NCBI GenBank assembly: GCA_022925895.1
Contig: JAKSYS010000079.1
Coordinates: 1-64,000, forward strand
Source: Fragilaria crotonensis
Taxonomy: Eukaryota > Bacillariophyta > Fragilariophyceae > Fragilariales > Fragilariaceae
Direction of reading: 5' to 3'
DNA: 64,000 nt
Part shown: positions 1 through 10,429 of the stretch, one piece after another
Numbering within the stretch: position 1 is the first letter of the stretch
Layout: each line of letters opens with the position of its first letter
The notes under the pieces: generated by a model
Seen by the model: only the letters and a program-made list of their open reading frames with translations
Databases searched by the model: none
Told to the model about the DNA's origin: nothing
Position numbers and translations under genes: made by a program

Positions 1-159
1 GAACCTCACGGATCGCACTGAATGTGCCAACAGTACCTTTGGGGCAGTCTTGTGTATGCCTCTGCATGACGGATTTAACGTCAGAGCACTGGTTCCAACA
101 AAATTTCGATTAGATCGCATTGCCGTTGGGTCAATTTTTGCGATACAGACGACCAAAAT

Positions 160-3100
160 GTGAAACAAGACTTGTCCTCCATGACACTCCACAATCGCGT
201 CAGCATTATATCAGATGAATCGATGACAATGGACGATCTTGAGGAGCCGCAGGAGATGGAGGAGGACGATCCAAATTATGTTGGAGGTATTGATGATATT
301 GATAACAAGATGATGGAGTCCCTGTTTGATTTGAGCGCGTATGCAAGCAACGATGACGGCGGAAATGATGATGAAAGTGATAGTAGCAGTGCTGGCCAAT
401 CATCATCAAGTCAGGGCTGGACTTATCTTGTTGGGAACAAAGCGCCTGCTGTTTCCATTTCCATTGATGGTGTTGACCTTCGGTTGCTGGAAAAGGCTCG
501 TGATGAAGTCCCGACGGTGCTTGATAACATAAAACGGAAAGTCTTTGGCAGTAAGCGATATCGTGATATGAGTAAGGTTTCCCCTGGCGACTTTTTGAAG
601 GCGTTCATGGATCCCCAACTCTTGGGGTATCTCAAGACCTTTATTAACGCTAACATGACAAGCGATCCAGTTTCCAGTTCGGACATAATTGCTTTCATTC
701 GTGTTGAATTGATGTTGTCATTCTACAAGGTAGGAACAAAGTGAAAGCCGCTGTCGCAGCTGTTTGCCATACAGTCAGCATTCATTGAACTCATCATCCT
801 TCTTTTTCTTGCATTGATCCAGGTGTCACCTTTAATGTACTTTAATCCAGCCAACGTTGCGAACTTTCCTTCTTCAACATGTGGTATGAGCCATGCGAGA
901 TACAGATGTATTCTACAAGCACTCAATTCGAAGGAACACACACGGCACAACTTCCACATCTAGTGTGTGGCACCACTTCACGACGCCACATTCCTTCAGC
1001 AACCTCTACTGGAATCTGAAGCCCCCATGTCCCACAATCGGGAATTAGCAACTGCTATGGCCCTCGTACGACAATTTGTGCCGAAGTTGCCTTCATACCA
1101 GGCACAACTGATATCGGACTGGATGATGACTTACTTCGTCTCCGTTCTAGGAGAGTTGTCCTTGAAGGGTATTCTCACACTAACAATCCAAACAAGGGGT
1201 TGGGGGTCGTACACCATGGAGCTGTGTCGAACTGCACTTCGCTGTACTGTGGTGGACACGTTGCATCTCGCAATGAGTCCACGCTTGACTGCGTGAAAAT
1301 CCTACTTCTCTCCTTGTCAGGGGCATCAATCGAATCACAGATTCGTCTCAATCGGACAAACTTCTTCTGGGATCGAGGTTATGGGGGTATTGAAGGTGAT
1401 GTCAACTCGTTTGCAATGGCAAAGGGAGCTGTTCTGTGGGAACATCTCGGAGAATGAAGTCGTTTCCTTTTACGTTTGATCAGCGCCCTGGTACTTCGCG
1501 TCGCCTTATCCAAAAGAAAGGTACTACGGCAGCATACTGGGCTGTCAAAGGAACAGGACGTCAAACCCAGTATGCCTTGGCACACAGGAGTGGGATGGGG
1601 CGTGTCGTGTTGATGCACACAACCGATGAAGCCTTAGGGCCTGGGCGATACACTCTCATTACACGTGATGGAAAAAATGCAACGATTAAGTACGCACGAG
1701 ATGACGATGTTGTGATCCCATACCTGCTGCAGTCATCTTCACCACCAGGCGTCATTATGTTGACGGAAAGCCAACGCACTCCGGAATGGTTCTTACTGCG
1801 AAAGTTCCGGATAACGGGAACAGGTGCATATGGTATTTGGAAATTTATTAGTAGTACTATGAATGATGATCTTCTTGATGAGAATATGAACGCAGTGATA
1901 CAAATCCTCAGCATGCAAAGTAATGACAACGACTTGGTCGAGCCGCCAGAAGAAGACAACCAAACTTACGAACGTGAAGCTTTGAATACATTGCTGTTGC
2001 CGGATCTTCGGAGGATCTGCCGAAACAAGAAGCTACCAGTCTCGGGGTCAAAAGGGATACTCATCGATAGAATCTTATCATGGACGTCACAGCAGGAGCC
2101 TTCAAGAAGACCGGCAGCACAGAACAGCATTTTGTCGATACTAATGAAATCATGGTTCATGGCTCCATTCAAGTCTAGGGCTTGTCGCGAAGGAACTCTG
2201 AATGAGCCATTCATCTTTGCTAACTTTCCTCGGTTTGTTTCTCAGAAAAGTGCAAAGGAGGGTCCTGATGGGCAGCGGAGGACAGTAATTGAGAGTATTC
2301 ACGAATTTGGACTGATGTGTAACGCGGACAACGAGCAGCCTTCTCACCTGATGCCATAGCAGGAATTGCGGATGTTTTGCCTGATGGTACTTCAACTTCT
2401 GTTGTTGCGCTGGTGGAAATGAAGTCGAAATGCTCACAGGCGACACTGTCAGCGGAGATGGAGTTGATAACTTTGTACGGAGAGTATCAGGAAATCAATG
2501 CGGAGGAGGATCCAATAAGTTTCAAATCATCAATCCCAGATACGTCTTACCGATGCCAATTGCTTCACGGAATGGCATCAGGTAATCTTGATAATGCCTT
2601 TTTTGTTGTGGCTTCACTGAGAAAAATTATTCGTGTTGTTCGTGTTCGAATCAGCAGTCAGATACGAGGACAGTACATGTCGGCAATTGCTCATTTGGGT
2701 CGGCAGCATCTGCGGTGGATTGTCGATGGAGGAGTTGTCCCGGAGATGGAGTTTGAGACAGGGTCACATGCTGTCGATCAGCATAGTGTGCAGACAACGT
2801 TTGACCTGTGGCAAGCTATGTGCAACCTCATAATTGATGAGCGAGGGCGCCCTCTTCCAGCAGGGAAGCATCTTCTACCAGAGGTGGTTGCAACATGGAA
2901 CAGGGGCAAGGGACCGATTGATGTGTACAGTCGCTTTCAAAAAAACATCAAGTCGGTGCATTCACGTCTCGGCCCAGTTGCTGCAATTTGGATGCGTTTG
3001 GTAATGACAACTGTGTACAATGCATATCATTCCTTCAATCTAAGCCGTGCAGCCGCATTCCTTGCCAGCGATGAATGTAAATCATTCAAGGACTTCCAGA

Positions 3101-3831
3101 GAATTCGGGCTCGTCAATGCTCATTTCGTCAGTTTTGTCAACTTCTTGCTAACGATCTAACAGTTGAAGTTGCTTCAGAATTGAATTACACGGCCAGCAG
3201 CAGCGAGGACGAAGAGGCGATGCCAAACGATGAAGCAAGTGTACAGGAAGTGATTCTCTACAATAAACGGGAGGCTTTCTTCTCCAGGCCAAAGCTTATT
3301 TCAAAAAGACGAAGTCGAAGACTTGCACATGTTCCGTGTTCTGCTGGAAAGCAATCCAGTTGTGTCTGGTGTTGTCGTCTGGACCATTCACCAGGTTTTC
3401 AAAAGCATAGCCGACATGGCAGGAAAACAACCTGGTTATGCTCTACCTGCGATGTCCCTCTATGCAAAGTGAAAAGGTACAGCGAACGGAGCTGCTTTGA
3501 TCTATTCCACGAAGCTGATTCATTGTTTGACCCCTGTTGTGCCGCTGCTCAAGAGGCAGTGCATGTCCGCGCACACACCAACCGAACACTCCCGCCATCT
3601 CGCCGTCGTGTCGCCACTGCAAGTTCCGGCCTTGGTGATATCTCTGAAGGAACAAGTTCTGATGAAGATGCGGCATCATGTGACTCAGAAGAGGAGAAGA
3701 AGTCAATTCCAGGAAATTCAAGTAGCGACGACGCTGACAAAAGTGCGATGCGTCCTGCCATTCGACGCCGGACTGCAACAAAGGCTATTGCAATATCCAG
3801 AAGGAGAACAAGACAGAGTTATTTGATATGA
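160..3831 (+). mobile_element. Decayed piggyBac-like DNA transposon with SAP and YqaJ-like nuclease domains
   Basis: A broken transposase spreads over several frames. In order: an acidic N-terminus (from ATG 181 or upstream); a piggyBac-like N-terminal segment ending FIRVELMLSFYK; a likely intron 730-822; continuation VSPLMYFNPANVANF to an in-frame TAG at 961; then, in other frames, GLDDDLLRLRS (first catalytic acid, about 1110) and NFFWDRGYGG (second, about 1365). FPFTF follows near 1465, then RTPEWFLLRKFRITGTGA (YqaJ N-terminal motif, about 1775), a SAP domain (about 1980-2080), GTLNEP, a frame change near 2335, FSPDAIAG and LVEMKSK, which complete a PD-(D/E)xK signature. KGPIDVYSRF (third acid, about 2910) and a C-terminal Cys/His-rich segment typical of piggyBac close the protein. 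Stops and frameshifts show that it is dead. Terminal repeats were not found. The family call rests on motif order and is moderate; the YqaJ and SAP calls are firmer. Confidence 0.72.
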
Positions 3832-4208
3832 TCAAAAATGGTGTTGTCGGTTAATTCCGAGTTAGCAGCCATGATCATGGTGATGATCAAGTTTAACAAG
3901 TGCATTTAGTACGTGAAATCTTTGAATATTAAATTTGCGGGGCAATTTCGATGAATTTTGTCCTTCCACTGGTTTTTCCTCTAGGACAAACAACAAAATG
4001 AGCGTGAAAAAATCACCTATCTTTGTGGCATTGTATCTCCACCAAAACAAGACCGTATTTCAAAAGTAGGACAGATTTAGAAAGGTAATGTACTCAGGAG
4101 CAATTTGTACGCCTCAGTTTGTCCTAGTCTAAGAAATTGGAGGTTAGCGGTGATAGCCAAAATTTGTCCTCTTTTTTTGTCCTAAAAAAATTACCGTCGG
4201 GGGTTAAC
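3832..4208. other. Non-coding flank between two transposon remnants
   Basis: No gene was seen. The stretch is AT-rich and probably includes the 3' end of the piggyBac-like fossil, but I could not fix a terminal inverted repeat or TTAA duplication. Confidence 0.4.
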
Positions 4209-4636
4209 GGCGTGTCCATTCGGGTTTTTTTCACATCCAAGTTTCCAAGTTTCCAAGTGATCGAACTAGTCGAATTTTGGGTTCGATTTATGCTTGGTCG
4301 ATGTAGTGTCCATTCGGACAAAAGGAGAATCGAAGTTCCGAACTCCCAAGTTTTACTTCCTCCGAGTAGAGTTGAATGCTTGGGGAGTAGAGTCATTTCA
4401 AAATTTTCTGGCATTGCGAACATGAGTGTCGTATCCACTGGATTAGCTGGTACAGACAACAGGTTATGAAACTTGGATTTCTGAACTTGGCTAAAAAAAT
4501 CTCGTTAACTTGGATGTCCAAGTTAACGAAAGACGAGTCCCACGAAACACAAAATCCAAGTTGAATCACGAGTCGACTAGTTCGATCACTTGGAAACTTG
4601 AAACTTGGATGTGAAAAAAACCCGAATGGACACGCC
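4209..4636. mobile_element. MITE-like element with ~65-bp inverted termini
   Basis: The left arm 4209-4273 (starts GGCGTGTCCATTCGGG, ends CTAGTCGA) is the near-perfect reverse complement of 4573-4636, with a small indel in the CAAGTTTCC microrepeat. The 300-bp interior has no convincing gene. A perfect palindrome, TCGTTAACTTGGA at 4502-4514 and its complement at 4517-4529, lies inside. A further direct copy of the right arm lies just outside at about 4650-4703, so at least two insertions or a partial duplication occurred. No clear target-site duplication was seen. Confidence 0.65.
4502..4529. repeat. Perfect 13-bp palindrome with 2-nt spacer
   Basis: TCGTTAACTTGGA, spacer TG, TCCAAGTTAACGA. 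It lies inside the MITE-like element at 4209-4636 and could form a hairpin. Confidence 0.9.
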
Positions 4637-4909
4637 AAACCATAAATCGAAGTTGAATCACGAGTCGATTAGTTCGATCACTTGGAAACTTGGAAACTTG
4701 GATCCAATTTTTTTTGTTGTATGGAGTATGGACACCATCAACATTCTCCTGTTTCCCGGACGCTTGTCCGTTTGGGCTACGTGAGAATCCGGCACTTGTA
4801 GTAATTCCGGTGAAACAAACTTGATGACCGACGAATATGTGTACCTGGTACTGCATACAGAGGAGTACGAGGACACTACCGTAGTACTACTACAGTAGGA
4901 GATAGTTAC

Positions 4910-7166
4910 ATGTCATCTGAACGAGCGAATAAAGGTAAACTGGAGACTGGAGTACATCCATCACATCTATTACCCCTGTGCTCCACTTGTATTCGAAAGG
5001 CAAGGGTCCGAGACACCATGAGGTCGTGGCGAGGAATCAAACGAAAACTTCAAGTCAACCGTCACAATGAGGGTCGTCTGCTAAAGTCGATATCAACACC
5101 CGAGACGCATCTTCAAGATGCCATGGCTTCATTGTCCCTCGACTATTGGACAGCACCAAAAGAATCGCTATGTGCGTTCCATATCCCAAGCCTAAGTGTC
5201 AACTTTCTTTGCATGGACCAAGTTGCAGACGAGAAAGAGAGAAAAAGGCGGAAGAACATCAATCAAGCGTGCCGCTCGTTTCCAGGAAATCTTTGTGGAT
5301 CTCACGGGATGGCACGCGTCGCGTTGCTCCTCTTCCAGGTTTTTACTTGACGACCGTTTCCACTCAAATCTTGACGATGACGACAGGAGGTTGAAAGGGA
5401 GAATCCTTTCCTTACTCGAAGCACCCTCACGAGTAAGCCCAGCGTACAATGCCCTTGTAAGTCGACTACAAGAAGATTTCGGATTAGGGAATCTGGATCA
5501 TGCGCTGCAGAGGAGAGGAGAAAGAAGCTTTGCTGCCAGAAACACGAGGTCGATGCCATCAATGCCGTTCGTCTCCCAAAAGATGAAATGGGCTCCTAGC
5601 ACTCGTGCAACTGAAATTCTGCAGAAAATCGTTTACCGTATAGAGAATAACGCAGATATCAAACGAGCTGCCGCCATGACAGACATCTCAGAGGATTGGA
5701 AGAGGCTCAAGGATTTCCTTCATCGTCATAATGTCCTTGATCCCTTGCGCGCAGAATATGGAGACCTTCAAATGGAGATTGTTTTGGAGGAGGCACACGG
5801 AGATGTCCGAGCAGCGTTGTGGCGACTATTTGAGATCCCAAGCCACGTTTTTGTCTGCAACTCATCCGTGTGTGAACTTGCCTGCGATGCATTTCTTTGT
5901 CCCGTGGCAGCAATCACGGCTGGCGTGGAGTTGAACGGTAGGATTTGGGACCAGTGGAAAGACCAAACAAAACGAACAAATATGGACTTATGGCATGCAC
6001 TGACAGGAGGGCCCACATGTGATCACGTTGAGTTCCTTAAAGATAAACATGTCGCTGTGCCCACAAGGTGGCCGCAAAATCGCTCTCAACCACTCATACT
6101 TCCCACCGAAGTCGTCTTTGGGCGTGATGCAGGGTTACAGATTAAGGGACTCATGCAATCAGCACGCGATTTCTTACGCGTGGCGTATGATGAAGTGAAA
6201 GACACAGCGCCTCAGAATGGCCGTGAGCGTCATCTTCTAGCTCTCCCAGTCATTGGGACTGGTGGTGGCGGAGCTAGAGATATGACTGGGGAGATTATTA
6301 AGAACCTGTTTCATGTCCTTGACGAGTTTGTTTCCAGACACAAGGTGGATTGCGTCATTGTTGCTGCCGACGAAGCAACGTACGCTCATGCACAGGCCGT
6401 GCGAAAGGAACCTTCATCGATTCTCCATCCAGACAAGCTCAAGGCAGCTGAGGATCTGGCACAGCTTGCTGCATCAGGGCATTTATCGCTTTTTATTGGC
6501 GCTGGAACATCGATACCTTCTGGGTTACCTTCCTGGAAAGGACTCCTGAACGCGATAGAAGATCAACTCACGTCCTCCGGGGTGACCGGAGTATATACAA
6601 TTGAAGAAGAGTGTAATGGAGATCTCCTTCGGGTGGCTGACAAACTTGAGGAACTTGCGAGTTCACATGCAAACGGCAAATGCCTCAAGACGCGAGTTGC
6701 CAAACTTATTGAGGAGCAGAAATGTCACCCTTCGCTCGTTCTAGCTCTGCTTCTCTCGCTTCCTTCCAAGTCGATTGTGACTACGAACTATGACAAATTA
6801 ATCGAGACTGCCTTTCGAAACCAGAATCTTGCATCCTTGGATCGTTTTGCCCATCAGCCCAGACATGGACGTCAGACGTACCGTGTGAACATGAAATCAT
6901 CTGATCTTTCTATTTTGCCTCATGAACCTAAACCCGGAGCAAAGAAATGGCTATTAAAAATGCATGGATGTGTCTCACACCCCAAAAAGATGGTATTGAG
7001 CGGCAAGGACTACGTGGAAAGTAAGGTGTTGACTGGCATTGTTCAGGCCAACTTGTTGACTACTCATTTATTGTTCTGTGGCTTTTCCCTCACGGACCCC
7101 AACTACCAGAAGGTGGTGAAGGAAGTTCGAGATGCTATGCACGGCGATACAGTGGGAGGGCCTTGA
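4910..7166 (+). CDS. Macro-like plus SIR2-like (immune type) protein
   Basis: The main open frame is 5196-7166, but it opens with GTG right after a TAA. The only upstream ATG of note is 4910, in another frame, so an intron or frameshift is likely between 5196 and 5350; I could not pick the junction. After a charged, helical N-terminal region comes a macro-like domain (about 5850-6410) with CNSSVCELACDAFLCPVA and LPVIGTGGGGARDM. A SIR2-like domain of the SIR2_2 type follows (about 6430-7130): FIGAGTSIPSGLPSWKGLL, IVTTNYDKLIE, LLKMHGCVSHP and FCGFSLTDPNY. The Asn of TTNYD and the His of MHG, needed for NAD hydrolysis in bacterial defence SIR2 proteins, are both present. This domain type is common in phage-defence proteins such as ThsA and is not a histone-deacetylating sirtuin. 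Role in NAD depletion or ADP-ribose signalling is inferred. Gene ends are uncertain; domain calls are good. Confidence 0.78.
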
Positions 7167-7547
7167 ACGACCTCATGAATTGTTGGGCGACAGTAGTCAT
7201 ATCGCATTCCGATTTTTGGTTGTGCAACCTTGCACTGATGGCTTAAGACCCAATCGCACTTGATTCCCAATCAAGTTTGTAGCAACAACGGATGAAATGT
7301 GCATCTCAATTGTACCAGCGCCTCCGAGCTCCCTGAGCTGTAGCCACAATGCAGCCATGAATATAGTGCACGCCGGCGAATGCTTAACTGTGCCCTTTAC
7401 CTCTATCAAAGTTGAAGCCAATGAGAGAGATGGATCGAATAGTGTTGTGCACAAAACGGTATACGGAACAAGCACCACGACGATTTGGTACTCCGAGTAT
7501 ACTTGCGTCTACTCTACGATAGCAACTAGAAGAATTTAGAACCAAAA
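7167..7547. other. Intergenic, nothing recognised
   Basis: No gene was seen. It holds one TACTCCGAGTA palindrome at 7489-7499. Confidence 0.5.
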
Positions 7548-8538
7548 TCATAAAATAAGCTCACGCACAACCGAGTCAGCTACAAAGATACCTTCAGCCG
7601 CCCCTGGTTCCAGCGTGATATCTGTACCATCGAAACGGATGGAAAACACTCGCTTGCCGTCCTCAAACGTGCCAGCATCACGCTCCTCTAAAAGACGAGT
7701 CATGGCATCTTGGATGTTGCACTCATGTTGCATGAGCTTAACGGCATCAAGACCATTGTCGACCACCGTAGGTAAATGTTGCTCCTCGACTTGGTGTAAC
7801 AAGTCTCCGTCTTTGAACCCCACACAAAGCGTGAAGACTGCCACTGCTGATCATTTGATAAACTTTTCGGGTCGCCCAGAACCGCCGTTTGCCTGCTGTT
7901 ACTTCTACCGGGTCGTCGTTGTTGTCCATAGCGTCAACTTCAGCCTCGAATAATACAACATGTCCACCAACATCCATAAGGTGCATGTGAGCTACGTCGG
8001 CAGATGTGTGCTCGTCGCGGAAACTCTTGCCCGTCGTGAATCGTTCAAATTGGAAACCAGGTGCCGACTTATTGGAAATGTAGTCCTTGTGTGAGGCAAT
8101 CATGATGGTATTCGTTCCGGGCAAGACGGTGACGAGATATTCTTTGCCGTTCTTTATCTTTCGAGTTGCGAGTATTTCCAATGTCGAACCACCAAAGAAA
8201 AAGTCCACCTTGTTCATGTCGACACCACGATGACGCACGGCAACATGAATGGGAATAACGTGTGGTGGCTTGTGAGGATACTTGTTGGTGGTCTCGCGAG
8301 ACGGAAGTGACTCAAAAGGCAGTGGTAACTTCGACATGAGTTGCTCGATGGGCACAATCCGTGATGGTTTACAATCCACATGAAGATTGGGTGTGATATC
8401 AGCTACCGTCACCTTGTCCACGGTTTTGCTCGCACCATTGGGTGTCCAGCCGAAGTATCCCAGATCTGCAATTGGCGTAAAGATACTTAGCTTAGTTGCT
8501 TTGAGTGCCTGGACGAGACCTTTGCTTGGACGAAACAT
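7548..8538 (-). pseudogene. Frameshifted paralogue of the 10.4-11.5 kb gene
   Basis: The upstream part starts at ATG 8538 (MFRPSKGLVQ) and shares nearly the whole middle of the neighbouring protein, including SIFTPIADLGYFGWTPNGA, AVRHRGVDMNKVDFFFGGST and VYQMISSG. The frame breaks at about 7833: the intact copy reads GTGAGACTG where this one reads GTGAAGACTG, a single extra A. After the shift the protein continues colinearly (LMQHECNIQDAMTRLLEE, KRVFSIRFDGTDITLEP) to the stop at 7548. It lacks the paralogue's N-terminal acidic helix (TDINDLIKEILALE). Function is unknown. The single-base break may be an assembly error, so the gene could be intact in the cell. Confidence 0.75.
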
Positions 8539-9473
8539 CGTCCCATCGTATCTGCCTCTGTTGTGGATTTTTCTTTTGTTGTGTGATGAATGTTGTGTGG
8601 TTTATGTCGTGTTTTGAGTTTTGAATTTTCAAACGTTATACTGGAGTACTGGACGCCGATCGCGACAGTAATGCGAAACGCGGGATGCGGTGATGCGGTT
8701 GATCGCTGCGCCGTGCTGGCATGATGTATGCATATGTGTAAATGACACGGGCACGAATCATGAATAGTCCTATAAACATGTGTATTATATACACAGTATT
8801 CTTATGTTACACTGTATATGTATTGTGACATACGAAGCACATGACACATGACATAGAAAGATTCTGGGAATTTATGTGTATATGCATACTGCGTATATTT
8901 ATTCAAAACAGTCGATATGAAGTCTATATTCAATATACTGTATATGCATAGTCACTCGAGCATTTCGACAACTGCCCTTGCAATTTGTTTTCACAAAATA
9001 GGATGCCAAGCTAACCTGAGCGTAGTATCGTGGTAGCAACTTGACGGAGCTCATTTGAATATAGGCATCTTATAATCCTTCCATTCGTTTGGATTGGGCC
9101 TAAGCGCCTAAGCCCACACGAGTTGAACCCCTTAGCGCGAGGAAGGGGTAAAACGTCGCATCGTGTCGCGCGGGGTTTTGTCGAGGCGGGCTGGGCGTGG
9201 GACTCGGAGTGTGGTCGGTCGTGCGGTGCGCGACACATGCGCAGGAGTTGGTGTGCATGATCCCGCAACAGACAACTCAAAGAGGCTTGCAAACAATGCC
9301 AAACACCAGCCACGCATGAGCAAGAGAACTAATCGATACAGGTTTGACAGCTGCCGCCGTGAAATTGCAATATTTGTTAGAACAGAACACGAGCGTACAC
9401 GATGATGCAGAACAAGAATAAAAGACGTGCTCGTGAACATGCATATTTTTGTCGATTTCTAGACGAAACTTAC
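8539..9473. other. AT-rich intergenic stretch
   Basis: 8750-8960 is AT-rich with repeated TATATGCATA-like words. 9000-9470 is GC-richer and may contain minus-strand downstream exons of the small secreted protein that starts at 9670. No other gene could be supported. Confidence 0.35.
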
Positions 9474-9670
9474 CAGCAAACAGTGTCATATTTGCACGTT
9501 GTCTTTGAGTCTACATAGCACGGTGAGTCTTGGGGTGGTGGGGTTTTGGATCCTTGGTTTGGGCATGAATCGACATGTAAATCACGTTCTAGCTTAGACG
9601 TTCCGCTCATCACAGGCGAGGCAACGACCATGCCAATAAGGAACAAAGCAGAGCGATAAAGGCGAAACAT
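9474..9670 (-). CDS. First exon of a putative small secreted Cys-rich protein
   Basis: ATG at 9670 opens a signal-peptide-like leader (MFRLYRSALFLIGMVVAS), then a Cys-spaced stretch containing CPNQG, SPCYVDSK, TTCKYDTVC. This spacing resembles small Cys-rich modules of diatom secreted proteins. A strong splice donor, GGTAAGT, ends the exon at 9474 in phase 2; without splicing the frame meets TAA at once. Downstream exons probably lie in 9000-9450, but I could not place the acceptor. Partial gene model, low to moderate confidence. Confidence 0.4.
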
Positions 9671-9713
9671 TTTGATATTGATGAGCTTGTCCATTCGAAG
9701 GCTTTCTCCAAAT

Positions 9714-10171
9714 AATGGAGAAAGTTGTAACACCCTGGAGGAATGCAGAAGGGCATGCGAAATTCCTGTACGAACGTTCCGAACGTCGCTCGCAGCACTA
9801 TCGTATGCTCAGAATACTATTTCACGAATGGTAAAGTGGGGAAAAGCAAATCCCTTAAACGCTTCTCCCAAACATCACATTTACGCTATGACGAATCAGA
9901 CAATGTTGGTGAACGCATGGATACATTCATACTCACAGGATGGAAAAAGTTGTCACATGCTTAGGGGATGCAGATGAGCATGCCAAAGGCTGTAAGAAAC
10001 TCGCTCTTCGCAGTCTTGACTGTCGTATGTCATACACCTCGCACTTGTTGTACTCTACTCGGAGTACCGGTGAATTCACCAATGGAAAAGTGAAGAAAGC
10101 GAAGCCCTTACAAACTATGTAACTCACCAACGAGTGAACGCATACGAGAGAGGGAGATTTATCATCATACT
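9714..10171. repeat. Diverged tandem duplication, unit about 226-232 bp
   Basis: Copy 1 (9714-9939) and copy 2 (9940 to about 10171) share colinear blocks: ATGGARAAAGTTGT, GCAGAWGRGCATGC, CACSAATGGWAAAGTG, AAAGC.AA.CCCTT and GTGAACGCAT. Each begins with an ATG encoding MEKVVT, but the two short frames diverge after about 16 codons and stop early, so coding is doubtful. Two TACTCSGAGTA palindromes (10056-10066, 10168-10178) fall in copy 2. Confidence 0.65.
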
Positions 10172-10429
10172 CCGAGTATCTTTTGTTATTCTGCTCGATA
10201 GCTATGCATGTCATAACAACCATTCTATTACTGCATTACCGGTAATTCGAGGACAGGTCTGTTCTCGAGGATGTCTCGTCACTCTCTCTCGGCACACACT
10301 CGGCAAGTGCGATCCACTACGCCAAGCATGATGTGCAGTTGATGTATGCATAGAGTAATGGGCATGGTCCTTGGATGGTGAACTATTGGTAGGCATTGTC
10401 CCATTCCCTTGGAAATTTCGAAACCGAAA
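10172..10429. other. Spacer downstream of the unknown-family gene
   Basis: It contains the 3' flank of the minus-strand gene ending at 10430. Nothing else was seen. Confidence 0.4.
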
